A stretch of 64,000 bases of DNA from Rhynchonema sp. JSB1_4 (taxonomy: Eukaryota > Nematoda > Chromadorea > Monhysterida > Xyalidae): positions 1 to 64,000 of the forward strand of contig JASAMV010004486.1 of assembly GCA_030248065.1 (NCBI GenBank), read 5' to 3'. Below the pieces are notes generated by a model. The model was given only the letters and a program-made list of their open reading frames with translations, ran no database searches and was not told the DNA's origin. Position numbers and translations under genes: made by a program. How positions within the stretch are numbered: the first letter of the stretch is position 1; every line of letters starts with the position of its first letter. Shown here one piece after another: positions 1 to 12,142 of this stretch.

Positions 1-65
1 ATTAATTTGGTCGGAATTGCTACGTACTTGCCGTTTGATTCTTAACATCGATCACCAGTGGAATG

Positions 66-75
66 TGATGTTTCA
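66..75 (+). promoter_or_regulatory. TGATGTTTCA motif copy 1
   Basis: Exact copy of the recurrent 10-mer TGATGTTTCA, in intergenic sequence at the left edge. Function unknown; see the finding on this motif. Confidence 0.5.
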
Positions 76-182
76 TGGCGAACACTATCGTTTCTTCAAA
101 CGTCGCAACGGGAGCCGATTTGTGCAGACCACTGTAACACACGAAATTTCGAGAATTTCGTCTTTCTTGGGGTGGAATTTTA

Positions 183-386
183 GAAACGGTGTAAAGGTCA
201 GTTGGGCGTAAAGGTTGGCGTAAAGTTCGGTCGAAAGCTCGGTCGGCGTAGCTAGGTGTAAACGTGAAACATTGCCTGTTATTAACGTGGAATGTTTCAA
301 GTTTACACCGAGGTCTATCACACTGAGCAGTCGACCGAGCTTTCCACCGACCTTTACACCCAGCTGACCTTTACACCGTTTCGAAA
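183..386. repeat. MITE family G, copy 1
   Basis: Inverted repeat whose ends read GAAACGGTGTAAAGGTCAG and its complement CTGACCTTTACACCGTTTC. The second copy lies at about 56214-56427 and shares both arms and the central segment around TGAAACATT. There is no coding capacity, so this is a non-autonomous fold-back element. Confidence 0.8.
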
Positions 387-2601
387 ATATCACTCTTGGA
401 CTGTAACATGGAAAGTATATACCAGAAAAGATTTTCAACTACGAAAAACAAAATTTTTAACTTGTATCGTCCCTGCACGCGTGCAAACTCATAGTCAGAC
501 GCCGAATGTTCCCAAACGAAACCGGTCAGATTGGTGTATGTCGACAGGTCAACTGCATTCAACATCAATGGGACACCATCGGAGCTCGCTTGCACGTCGA
601 CGTCCAGAATTTGAATACCGGATTGTCGAGCCTGATTAAACACGGAGGTTTTATGGATGACGTGACGCATCCAGTGCGCCCAGAATATTTTGGCGCAAGT
701 CATAAATTTGTAGCTGCATGTTTGAGCCTAACTCAATAAAAAAAGGAATGCTGGAAACCACATCACATACCGGCTTCGAGCAGAGCCAGTTTTGAGTGAG
801 ACCACTTTAGGCAAGGAAAAAGAGCACGGGATTTGAGCCAAAAACAGACTCGGCACAAGTATGAATCGAAGCAGAAAACTGAGCCTTAGTGCAAGCCTGA
901 GCACAAAGTAAGCGAAGTCTGCTCTCTCTTCTTTGCTCAAACTGACTTTGCTCATTGCATATTCAGATCGTCCTATGTAGGGCAAATTCTACCCGACTGG
1001 CCGATGTTTCAGATCGTCCTGTGTATGGCAAATCATAAAATGTTAACAAACAGAAGCATATTCACGGCAACATCTCACCAATTCATAGGATTCCATCGTG
1101 TTCTCTGGTGCCTCCCACCTCAAACCTCGATGTCCCATCAAAACACGATTCTTGAACATTTTCAGCACAATTTTCGGATCGCGTCTGTGCAACGCAAAAA
1201 CATGACAAAAAATGCACACCATAATCGGCAATATTGCGGTCAGAGCAGTCGTGATATGACCGCAGGCGGTCGACATATTTTGACTGAAGACGAGAGCAAC
1301 GGATTCACAACATCGGCAATTCTTTCCTGAATTTCTGGGCATTCCCTTTCAAATTGTGCACGTACATCGAACAAATGGACTCTCTGCCGAATGAAAAGGA
1401 GCCATCTGCCCTAGAATGGTTAATGGACACATTTTTTCAAATTTCAAAAAAACACCTGTCATTTTGGGCCATATTTGGCACATGATTGGTTGTCAAAAAT
1501 GTCCCCAAAAAACCACAAAGCAGGCACATGCCCACACGGAAATCGTAAAACACGGACATGCATTGCAGCTCCACAATTGCGTGCAGTAAAATGATGTATA
1601 CGAATCTAACCTGCCCAGCATTGGCATGTTTTTGTGATGTCATGGTTATCTATCGCGTATGCTCGTTTCACTACGCAGTGGCTTGTCGTTACGTATATGT
1701 ACACTTTAGTATGCTCTGTTGGAGGGCTCTTTTCCTTAAACAGTGTACCTGCGCCGAACTGCAAAGAACCTTTAAAAACTGAACGCAAGTTTGCGGTAAC
1801 GTTGGGAGCAAAGTTAGATATGTACATAATAATACTTATGATGTCGTGCATGTACATGTATACCTTGGTTGCGGTGCTTTATCCAACAAAATCAACCGTC
1901 TTGTGGTCTGCACGTCAGTTCCAAGACCAAGCCCAAACATATTAACGGGGTATATCAATATTGACCAATTTATTGTGCGTTCGCAAGTTTCGACGAACTT
2001 TAACCGAAAATAAAATTTGCACAGCAGAAAATCACAAATTTGCTAAACGGATGGGTGAAACTAGATTATTACGAAATCACAACAAGAAAAATATAAATTT
2101 TTGTGGACAAGGTCGGCCAACAAGCCGCCTCGTAAAAATCGAAAACTTTGGGAACAGACCAACAAATTTTTGAAGCAGATTCCGGACAAAAGTATAACAC
2201 AATTAAACGCACTCAAAACTGAAAATAAACAAACTTATTTATCACTGAGATATACAATTGATAGGTTATGTGGAAATAAACTGAACGATTTTTTCAATTT
2301 TTTGTGAAAACTCCGAGCTTGACAGAAAGAGGCACCACATCAGGTACAAGTAATCGAAGAAAATTGTGTGTTACCGGTTTCACTTCCGCTATAATACAGG
2401 GTGACACATAAATATAGCAAACATAATTTGAAATCCAGGTTACAACAACGAAACTGGAAACAAAAAAACAAAAACGCACGAACACGGCGACAAACGGAAT
2501 CAAATCGGTTCAAAATCAGAAAATTGTCTCATAAAAATCACTCAACAAATAGTGCTGAATGGGCGAATGAGAGCAATAGGAATAAACACACACACAAGGA
2601 G
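387..2601. other. Gene-free stretch 3' of fos
   Basis: I see no supported exon here. Positions 730-985 hold diverged 'TGAGCxxAA' motifs resembling the outer arms of the repeat in the PDF intron (about 40138-40217). The open frames are short and lack splice-flanked structure. Confidence 0.5.
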
Positions 2602-2611
2602 TGATGTTTCA
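2602..2611 (+). promoter_or_regulatory. TGATGTTTCA motif copy 2
   Basis: Exact copy. It overlaps, in antisense, the stop codon of the fos-like gene (stop at 2609-2611). Confidence 0.5.
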
Positions 2612-5600
2612 CAGACTAGCCAGAGACTTAGTGGGGTCCATGGGAGTCTCCAACGGAGTGTTGCCTGTGGCCTGGTACACAACGGGCGTGATTCCGATGC
2701 TTGTGATGGGGGTCAGACCAGTGTTCATACCGAATACGTCAAACGTGCTGAAACCACTCGATGGCGTCGACACGGTCACACCGGCGCTGTTGGATGGAGC
2801 TGGATTGTTGCCCGCTGCAACGGATACAGAAAATTGATTTTATGTGCTCTGATAATTTCAGTTCGTCGAGACTGTGTGTCAAACTTATTACTCGGATAAA
2901 CCGGTTATGCTTTAGACACGTGACCTTTTTGGATAGAGATGTGATTGTGAGTGCTTCAGCTGTCGCCAATTCTGACCAGAGTAATTAAGGTGGTCAAGAG
3001 CAGCTTAATAAACAACTTTTACGCTGGTTGCAATTAATCGCCTGTTGTATACATATCTCAAACTATGGGTACGTAGGTGCAAAACAATCATACGCCAAAT
3101 CCAATACTTCGATGCGTTTTACAGATTGTTATTGCAAGCTTCTAATTTCGTTGCCTCAAGCATTATACAGACGCAGGGAAACCCGCGTTCGAAGTCGAAG
3201 CAGGCAACAAGCTCAACACACAGGCAACTATAACCACGCAGCTGACACACAGAGCTTTTGTGACTGAAACATTCGAAACGCACACGAGCCAAGCTGCGTT
3301 GCTTGCTGACTGTGTGTTGAGCTTGTTGCCTGCCTCAACTTTAAGGGGAATTTCCCTGCGTCTGTAAAAATGCATGGGACAGCGAAATTAGAAATTCCCA
3401 AAACATTAGAAATTAGACATTAGAAATTCTCAACAGTGTTCGAAAGATCGCGGGATCTCGGGCCCTTTTTCTGATCCCGATCCCGTCATTTTGAAAAAAG
3501 TCAATCCCGATCCCGTTTCTCAAGACAATTAAGACTCAAAACGGACAACGCACCGCACTCACTGGTGAAAGGCAGACTGGTCGGACGGGACAGTTCGTTC
3601 AGGTCCGGCTTAACGTCTTCCTGCTCGGACGCCAACTGGGTCAACGTCGGTTCGCCCAGTATTTGGTGCTGAATTTGATTCTCGGCATTCGAACGCGAAC
3701 GACGACTCGAACGACGCAACGGCGCGGCGGCCGCCGTGGTCACCGGTACAGGGTGGACGAAACTGGAATTGTGGAAATGTTGATTCATCATTGGTTGACT
3801 GATTACCATTGGATCATTTTGACATTGCGGTGATCAGGACAGTGTGAAGTTATTTTGGCCGGTATCAGATGTGATAATCGGATCAGCCGTGCTTTGAGAC
3901 GGTGTTTGTATTTTGAGATTTGTTCGCGGCACTTAATTTCGACAAGCGTAAACGTTGCTGGTCGGGGCGTCTGAGAACAACTGTCACGCCGCGGTGCGAA
4001 ATAGCGACACCTCGACACAACCTTGATACAAAGGCGTCACGTGACCAAGACAGATCCGATCCGATCCTACCCCAACACCATGGTGGGCACGCCAGCCTCC
4101 CACCACTAAGTTAAGCTGGTCATAACAGTAGTTTTAGGTTAGGCTGAGCTCAGGACGGGCTTATGTTGATCCGCAAATCGGAATCCAGCAATATTTGCGG
4201 AAAAAGCATTATTCTTGCATGTAAATTTTTGCGTTCTCCGAAGATATTTCTGGAGCCCACAAATGTTTTGTATTTTTGCGTGCAAGTTATTTCCGGGTGC
4301 CAGATTCCGGACTTAGTCACAATTCTCAGCAATAACGTCAGCCTTGAAGGCCTAACCCTGCGGGAAAACGAAGCCCAAACACAATTCGGGCCGTCCTGCG
4401 TCAAATCTGGACATGAACAAGAACACCTCTTCTATCGGCACTCACCCTTGATGTGTGGTCACAACCGTCGGCACCATCCCGTTCGGCTGGTATTGTGTCA
4501 ACAAATGCGGCGCTTTGCAGTCGTGATTCTTGAGCAGCGCCTCCAGATGTTCTTTCTGATGTCGCAGACCGTCGATTTCGCGCTGTTTGTTTTGGTTGAC
4601 CTTTTGCAGCTGATCGACTTGCTGGAATAAACGAATAAAATTGCATTATGCAAACATACAGTTGATTAGTTTGTTTTGTTTCGACAAAAAAGCGTTCCAC
4701 AATTTTTATTTGATTTGATTGTTTTTGCACCTCCAGTGCCAGGTCAACGCAAACGCCCGAAGGCTATGTGGCAAATCCTGTCAAACAATAAGAGCTAGGC
4801 ATCACAGTTTCACGATGCTAATGAAACATCAGGATTGCCCGACACATTAAATTGACTCTCCGACCTGTTCGAGCGCAGCGATTTGGTCCAGTCGTCGCTG
4901 ACGGCAGCGAGCCGCCGCCAATCGATTGCGATCTCGACGTTGTTCACGCTTATGGCGCTCATTGGGCGGAAGTTGTAACTAAAAAAAGTTGATATCGGCT
5001 CATTCACACTTGCAAAAGGGCAACAGTTCGAACCAAATAAGATGAGAAAGAAGTCCCAAACAAACGAAATCAAACACCAACTTCTTCATCCTTATTCGCT
5101 TTGCGTCCTCCAGTGTGTGGCTTCCTTTGGCTCGGTTGTTTCATGTTGTGATGGAATATGGTGGCCGTTGCTGGAGTGTGCGTGTAGTGTCGAGGCAAGG
5201 TGGCCGTCGTGTGATGATTGTAGGTGTGCGCGGTGACTCGCGGCGTGGGAACGACAAACGCTTGATGCGGATGGTTGTAGAAGGTGGACGCTGTTTGATG
5301 ATGGCTCGCTTGTGGATACGTCGATTGGGTGTAGTTGGTCGTGTTGTTGTTGCTGTAGTTGGACGTTTGGTGGATGGGTGAGAGCAGATTGGCAACACTG
5401 GCGTTCTGCGGGGACGTTTCGAAAAGCTGGAAAATGGTAATGTCGCATTGGACACATGTATAACTGGTCAGCATGGCGAACCAGAACAAGTTAACAAAAC
5501 AAGTTTTTTTTTAGCGAAAAACGACAAGAACAATCTCTGACATCATGTCAAAAATGCGATAGGAAACGCATTTTGAATGAAGGTTTTTCGTCAAAAATTT

Positions 5601-6328
5601 AAGTTTCAACATTGAGTTTGAATACCGGTTTGCCGCAAAGTTGCGTTGACAGCGCAATATCGATCTACCACAACACAACGCGCGCGCATAATACACCCAC
5701 ACGCACTCTCACTTTATTGACAAAGTTGCTTTGCAGCGGACAAAAAAAAATCAAATCACCCATAAATCAGCTCAAAGCTGCGCTAAAATATTATGGGCGA
5801 TCGTTGCGTACGCAAACACAATAAAAATGATTTTTCGAAAAAATGTGTGTCGCTAGAAACTGATGGCCAAGCGCAACTCTTATCAATGTCGGAAAAGCAT
5901 GTTGTGTTTCCGCAACGCCCTGTTTTTGTATGACTACACACCTACGCACAATATGAGCGCTGTTTTATGTATGAAATTCTGTTACGCTTGAAAAAACAAA
6001 TACCCATCAGCTAGAGTAGAGTAATTGCACACATCGGATGTCCAAAAACGTACGGAACGTATAAAAACTTCTCGGCAGACGTTTCATAAACACTATTGCG
6101 TCCTGACAAACTTTGTGTCAATTTAAATACAAACATGCCATCTGATAAGAGAGCACCAAATGAATCATCACACAAATTACGACCACAACACATACACAGT
6201 GCACAAAACCAGGCCATCACCACAACCAAAACAACATTTCACACACACACATTGAGCCACACGCGTGCCACACGCACAAAAAACGAAAGCAAAGGAAAAA
6301 AACACCGAAGACAAAACAAAAACAAAAC

Positions 6329-6367
<39 letters not shown>

Positions 6368-6952
6368 ATTGTGCTTGCCAACATGACAGAGACAACATAC
6401 AGTATTGGCGTTGTGCTGCTGATTGTGCTGCATCATCTGTCGCACCGCGTGGAACACCACCGTCTGATCGGCGGCCGGCGCCGTCGGATGCCAGTTGGCG
6501 GTCAGCTCGGTCGGCACCCAGTGATGGCTGATCGGGTCGAAATTCGGTTGCGAAAGTGGACGCGGCGCGAGATTGATCGCGCCGTTGTCGGCACTGTCGA
6601 GCGTCGATTCGGCCAAACATCGGTCTTTGGGTCGATTTATGGTCGGTTCTTGTGGTGGGTCGTCGACCGCGTCCGGGGTCGGTGTCGCAGCGCACTTGGG
6701 CCTAATTGACACAGTTGAATCAAAATATGTACGTGCGAACACAATTCAATCACATCTAAATTTCGAAACCGCCGCACCAAACCTGACGCCGTTCTGAGTG
6801 TGCGCTATCACGCTGGTGGCAGATTGTTCAGAAGCAGTGTTGGTGGCCTCAGATGACGGCATTTGGGGAATATGTCTACATGTGCAATCAGGCGCTGCTT
6901 TCGCAAACAACTGACGTAATTGTTCAAAATCCTCTTCTGTAAGGTCAAACAT
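2609..6952 (-). CDS. fos: Fos-family bZIP transcription factor
   Basis: Nuclear AP-1-type transcription factor that would bind TGAC/GTCA-type sites as a dimer. Seven exons in mutually consistent phase: 6952-6783, 6701-6401, 5426-5082, 4978-4865, 4621-4446, 3798-3563 and 2814-2609, giving 515 aa. Exon 4 (residues about 273-310) carries the basic region NRLAAARCRQRR, which matches the Fos/ATF3 consensus NxxAAxxCR. Exon 5 supplies the leucine zipper, ending KEHLEALLKNHDC and close to the Fos form KEKLEFILAAH. Zipper heptads read L, L, K, L, L, so one leucine is replaced by lysine. The N-terminus is rich in Asn, His, Thr and Pro, and the C-terminus ends TKSLASL. The start is the first Met of an open exon with the acidic opening MFDLTEEDFE; further upstream exons are possible. 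ATF3/JDP2 is the alternative family, but overall length favours Fos/Kayak. Confidence 0.88.
3163..3368. repeat. Fold-back element (family H) in last fos intron
   Basis: Arms read ACAGACGCAGGGAAA then GGCAACAAGCTCAACACACA, mirrored at 3300-3365. It lies in the intron 2815-3562 of the fos-like gene. Single copy in this window. Confidence 0.7.
4142..4330. repeat. Degenerate relative of MITE family A
   Basis: Contains GACGGGCTTATGTTGA, CGGAATCCAG, GATATTTCTGGA and ATTTCCGGGTGCC, echoing the CGGAAATATTTCCG-bearing family A (49996, 63709). It sits in the fos intron between the zipper exon and exon 6. Confidence 0.4.
4822..4831 (-). promoter_or_regulatory. TGATGTTTCA motif copy 3
   Basis: Exact copy on the minus strand, inside the fos intron 4622-4864 and in the same orientation as the gene. 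Confidence 0.5.
6330..6367. repeat. Homopolymer run of 38 C
   Basis: Uninterrupted cytosine run, read as poly(G) in the fos transcript. It starts about 33 nt after the donor of fos exon 2 (exon ends at 6401, donor GTATGT). It may be real or inflated or deflated by sequencing. Confidence 0.85.
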
Positions 6953-9851
6953 GATGGATGAAAAACGAGACTAACAACGTATTAAAAAGCTTCTCCTTAT
7001 ATAGGGAACCGCGACGTACCAGTCTTAAAAAGAATTTATAGTCAAAACATGGGAGGAACAAGTACGTGGAAGTGCGCAATTTCATGGCGCTCACCGTGAA
7101 GTGAGTTGTGAAATAACCGAATTTTGCTCAAGGCGGCTGTGACTAGGTGTCAATTCGGGTTGGAAAAGCAAAACACAGTTCATTTAATAAATGGAGCAGC
7201 AGACGAAAACGGCTAGCCCTATTGATACACAAACAAAACCACACCATGAATGTTGCATACTGCATTGCATTAGTAATCGTTAGCGCGAGAAAGGTGGCTG
7301 CCCTTTTGTAATTTCCATAACAAACACCAAAGGTGATTTTGGTGCATATTACTGACATCAAGAAATGAACATGAAAAAGTGGAACGGTTCGACAGAGACG
7401 TTTACACAAAAGCAGGGCCCGTTCAGGTACAGATAACATACATACTGCAGCACAAACTCTCGATTCACACACGGGTCTTATATGTCCAGTGTTGCATTTG
7501 CTTTTTTCGCGCCGCCTAGGCACCTTCGAAAGGGGCGCGCGTTTGAAAGGTGCCAGCTTGTACAAGCGTGGCAAAAACTAACTGTAATAATAAGTTCTGT
7601 CGGTTGCACGGAGTATGGTGCACAAATAATTGCTTGGATGCCTGCATTGTCATTAAAGAATCAGGCCTCACAACGCTGTATACATGACGGTGTTGGAAGA
7701 GAAACATGAAGTGGGTTGGATACGTGCAAGCTCAGGCGGTCAATCTTAGCTTTAAATTTTAGTTTGATATTATTGCTGTGTTTACATTGTATCGGGCTTT
7801 TAAGTATGGTGGCAAACATCAAATAGGTGTCGGACATACCTGCTTATCGGCTCAATAACGGCCTCAAGCGGAGTTTATCGTGGACACTAAGATACGTGTA
7901 GTGTCCATGTTCACTTAACATACACATATAGAGAACGAAAGGAAATAAACATTTGTAGAAATACAAACATAAAAGCGAGCCGAGTCTTACCATCATGATA
8001 TAGCGTTAAGCTGCGAGGCGCCAAAATGTACAATTGTTGTCTGTGCGGCTAGTAGTTGTTGTTACATTACAGCGTTGGCACATGCACAACACGGATGGCG
8101 CGTGGGCGCTTTCGTTTGTATTGCGTTCGTTTGTTGCAAACACAAACTGTACTTGATCTGCGCGCATTCTCTCGACTGAGGTTTGAATGTGTGTGTGTGT
8201 GTGTGTGTGACGGCCACCTTGCTGGCAACAAACACTCATCACGTTAGGCAATCACGCTTTCGAGCTTCATTTGGATTTTCGAATCCACCACAACACATTT
8301 CACTAACCACAGAACACAACCACAATCAACAAATTATTACGATCAACCACACTTACCACAATGTGCCACACATATACAACAACAGTTCCTATTCCACACC
8401 ATACAAATTCCCCCAGTCCGTCATTAGTAAACCAACAGATGGTGAGTTGAGGACGGATAGCCATCTGGTCAGATAACACATGTTGCAGCCAGCCAGACAG
8501 GTATTGTTTGGAAGGCACAGGTTGACTAACGGTGCACAAGCTTCAAACTATAGGGTTTGATACGGCACTGATTTTGGAAACTGATGTCGGAAATTTCAGC
8601 AAAACTTCAGGAAATCAGGAAAGAGACTAAATGCTCAAGTGATGTTTCGCTTTCGAAACGAAGTGTTTCGAAAACACTTTTTTCAGCTTGGCTTCTGGTT
8701 CAAGCATTTCTCGTAATTTGAGTTAAAAAACGCTTCATCAGCCAATCACTCACCTTGAGGATTTAGTTTAATCCAATTGCCACAGATAATCAGCGGTTGG
8801 GCGTGCTTGGATGAGGTAATTTCGCAATAACAGCGAAGATTTGTCGACTTTGATTCCCAAAATCAGACTTTTGACCAAGATAAGTTCTGCAAAAACAGAA
8901 ATAGAACTCAATTGTGAGACCAGCTGGTAAAAATAACTTTGAATCCAGAACGTTGGCCCGGAAACCAATTGGGTGAGTCAGCGAAAAACTTGTTATTATG
9001 GCTCTCCAGCCGCATTAACCAACCCGCCTATAACCGCCGAATATTCTCGTGCGAGCGTACACGCACATAACATTGCGATTTCGTCACATTTGCGCCATAC
9101 AATACACGCGTAAACACAACACACACCCAGTGACGTGTGTGAGTCATATACGCACTGCGCTGACGTCACAATGATGGGTAAGCAGCGTGATGCCAGGCTC
9201 TCGCGACGAACAGCGGCTCGTGTGGTTACGGTAACCATATGGTTGCACACTTTGAAGATTCTCGATTTGAAATTTGAAGCTTTGTGGTCGTCAGTCACCT
9301 GTTTGTTTGCTGTGAATTGGGTGCTAGGTTTCTCTCACCAAAGATAGAAGTTGTTGAGCTGATTCTGCAAATGGAGAAAATAGCGAAGCTGAGCAATAAA
9401 CATACATAGGTGGAAACTGGTCGAGTTTTTTGGGCACGATCTTGTGCTCACAGTGACGAGCACACTGGGCACGATTTTCCAAAAACTAAGTCAATGTGTG
9501 GGAAATGGATTCACTAGTTATGCACACCAAATGCAGTCACATCTCAGCATTCTGTTGAGTTCGACGGAACTGATGAAAGGCAAATGACGCAGTTTCCACA
9601 GCAACCGGATTTTACGTCTACATGTTCACCAAAGGCATTAGGCATACAACGAGTTGTGTTGAGCATGTCCTTGGCTGCTGACTGCGGTGTGTGGTCGACT
9701 CATACTTGGGTGTCTGCGCATTTATTGTGGACTGAAAAAATCTATACAACCTGCTGTGCTGCTCATGTCACGACAAAGTATAGTTTGATATTATTTTCTT
9801 TCGATTTGCTCCGCATCGTTTTCTTAATTGATCAAGCGCTGCCGCCAAAGA
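6953..9851. other. Intergenic region between fos and PXMP4
   Basis: Divergent intergenic space that would hold the promoters of both flanking genes. It contains a (TG)n microsatellite at about 8188-8210 and the AP-1/CRE cluster at 9131-9168. No supported exon was found; the 143-codon open frame at 7143-7574 (-) has no recognisable features. Confidence 0.5.
9131..9168. promoter_or_regulatory. Cluster of CRE and AP-1 consensus sites
   Basis: Within 38 bp there are TGACGTG (9131), a perfect AP-1/TRE site TGAGTCA (9140-9146) and a perfect palindromic CRE TGACGTCA (9161-9168). They lie about 2.2 kb upstream of the fos start codon and 0.7 kb upstream of the PXMP4 start. Fos/Jun and CREB/ATF proteins bind these sequences; that they regulate fos here is inference. 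Confidence 0.5.
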
Positions 9852-11344
9852 ATGATACGGCTGATTGAAGCGGTACTGGGCCCGGCCCGATCTCATGTAT
9901 TGCTGAATTTGCTGAAGGATTCGTTGAGAGGTGCAAAACACGCGTTGATCTATGGATGCCAGGTTCGACTGCCGGACGTTCTGATTGCAGCGCTGGTGGC
10001 CGGAAGCAGTGGACTGGATCGCAAAAAGTTTGACTCTCTACGAATATTTCAGATTCTCATGCATGCCCCCGTTTCACAGAGGTCACATTTGCCAAAACAC
10101 ACAGGCTTCGTCCCAGGGCAAGGGCTGATGGTTGATAAATTTTAGACTCTGGCATGGGGAGCTTTCCGCTTACCCCCCCCCCCCGAATAGAGCCCTTGGG
10201 GCACTAAGCAGAACATTTTTCTCTTAAAGCCCCCGGGGGCTCACTTGGATTTACTTTTTTCTAGACCTTTGATTTCTCATCCAACCGTAGACATGTCAAA
10301 GTAGCTCAAATTAGCGATCAAGGACCAAAATATGGCACTTTTCTGCTGTTTTTCGTTTGTTACCACGTTTAGATGAAGATCCTGATAATCAGGTTCGAAT
10401 ATGGTATCAGAATGTCAAAACGATACTGCGCTCCCATTAACAAAGCTGAAAACAACCAGTTCTCCGCTTAAAGCCCCCGAGGGCTATAGAGTGGAAACTT
10501 TTCCACTGAAAGCCCCTGGTGCTCTAACTGAGTTTTTCCTTTCTTGTCGGAGAGCCCAGTTTCCACCAGTTTCCGCATAGAGCCCCGGGACTTTAAGTGA
10601 AAAACTCCGGTACCTACTTTGCGGCTTGTGTAGCTAAATTTCAATTCATTCAGATCCAGTGGATTTCAGGCTGCAATCTCTGTTGTTACGAGCGACTCAA
10701 ATGTCAGCGCGTCAGACTGTTTATCTGGCGGCATTCGTGTTCCTGTACCGATTTGGATCCAACTTGATGCAAGTCTACAAGATTGATCGGACGCCTTCGA
10801 TTACGTTTGCGCTCGGAGCGCTCAGTTGTGTGTCAGTTTATGGCGGCTCGAATGAACCGGATTCCATGCAGGTTCAACGCAAATGAAGTTATTCCGCGAC
10901 TTTTCAGGCCCGGAAGTTCAGGTCCGACCTTTCCAGGGCCAGTTTTTTAGCCCCGGCCGATTCTGGCCCAGCATATTTGACCCATTTATAGGCTTAGGCT
11001 TAGGCTCCAGCCGGGCCTGAATCGGCCGGGTCTGAATGGCCGGGCCTGAACCTTGTGCCCCGGGACTGAACCGTGGCACAATAAAATGAAGTGTGTTTCA
11101 CGAAGACCGAATGCTTGAGAAACTTTTTGTTCAACTTCAGCTTTACTATTGGCTGCTGGCGCGCATTCTGTCCGGTTTCGGCAACGTTCTCGTGGAGTCC
11201 GGTCAGATCTCAACTCCTCCACCTCGTTCCTATGCGTTACTGTTCGCGTTGTGCGGAGGATCAATACTGTGGCTGTTCGAGTACCACAGAAAGTGCCTGA
11301 CGCCGAACGTGCAGTACTCGATGCGATATTTGTATAAAATGTGA
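9852..11344 (+). CDS. PXMP4: Peroxisomal membrane protein 4 (PMP24)
   Basis: Integral membrane protein of the peroxisome (Tim17/22/23-related fold in the family; exact role unclear). Three exons: 9852-10027, 10670-10871 and 11120-11344, phases 2 and 0, giving 200 aa. Diagnostic matches to PXMP4 are the N-terminal segment around YGCQVRLPDVLIAAL (family: YGAKIRAPHALVMTF), a central FVFLYRFGSNL, and near the C-terminus ILWLFEYHRKCLTP followed by SMRYLY, almost identical to the family LWLFEYHRSTLQP...SMTYLY. The protein ends two residues later (KM), so it lacks the roughly 20-residue tail of the human protein. The start is the Met nearest the conserved region; an in-frame Met 8 codons upstream (9828) is possible. 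The introns carry repeats of families I and J. Confidence 0.88.
10142..10615. repeat. Repeat family I, copy 1
   Basis: Contains repeated 'AGCCC(C)...GGGGCT' blocks and the segment TTTTTTCTAGACC. A related copy at about 32325-32705 shares the order of these blocks. It lies in PXMP4 intron 1, and a run of 12 C flanks it on the left. Confidence 0.6.
10888..11075. repeat. Repeat family J, copy 1
   Basis: Short inverted element built of CAGGCCC/GGGCCTGA words with a TTAGGCTTAGGCTCC core. Further copies at about 34312-34455 and 45985-46127 share the ends ACTTTTCAGG and GGCACA. It lies in PXMP4 intron 2. Confidence 0.75.
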
Positions 11345-11391
11345 AAGTTAATGTCATTCCGCAATCTCTGGTTTATTCGTTCGTTGGTTTA

Positions 11392-11397
11392 AATAAA
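11392..11397 (+). terminator. Poly(A) signal of PXMP4
   Basis: AATAAA 48 nt after the PXMP4 stop codon, a normal spacing for a 3' end signal. Confidence 0.6.
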
Positions 11398-12142
11398 ACT
11401 GCTCCACAATTTTGGTTTCCATAAGCGAAACATGTTTCTATTGCATTACAAACACAAATTTTTGTTTGTCAGTACCGGCACCCGGGAATGTGAACGCCGC
11501 AAGTATAGTCCGTCCACCAACTCATGGCACTTTGTGTTGCTGCTGGCTGGTTTGTTCCCTTCCTCCACGTTCTAATGAAAGAGAAATTGATTGTGACCGA
11601 TTTTGCAACAAAAACTAAACGAATAATGAAATGTGTCGAAAAAGATTGAATTGGATCAAATTTAAAATTAAATTTTATTAAAATCGATTTAACACGTCGA
11701 TTTCATAAAAACAGCAATTTAGTAGCAAAAATAACTTTTTTCGGCAACTCAATTTCTCTTTCATTAGTACGTGGAGGAAGGGAACAAGTCGGCCAGCAGC
11801 ATCAGAAAGTGACATGAGCTGATGGACACGGACTAAACGCCGCTGCCGCCACCCGTGCCACAACATGCGGAGAGTGCGTTTACAGTGCAAGGTGATAGAC
11901 GTTTTCTGGGTTGCGCACCCAACATAAACTACACAGATGCACATGTACCCAAACGCGGCCATTCTACCTACATATGTATGTATGTATATTCAGGGCAAAG
12001 TGCAACTTCTTGCTTTCTCTTGCCGTCAAAGTTAGGCAGAAACATTGCAGTGGTAACAGTTTTATCTTATCGTTTGACTATATTTGCACATTTGGGTGAA
12101 TTTATTGTCATTTGTAGGTTATGCAGCGCTTTTGGACAACTA

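Noticed and set aside
6177..6695. 172-codon frame including a poly-Gly stretch
   Set aside because: It is the wrong frame over fos exon 2 and runs through the poly(C) tract.
7143..7574. 143-codon minus-strand open frame
   Set aside because: No domain, no coherent composition and no splice-linked neighbours; length is within chance expectation.
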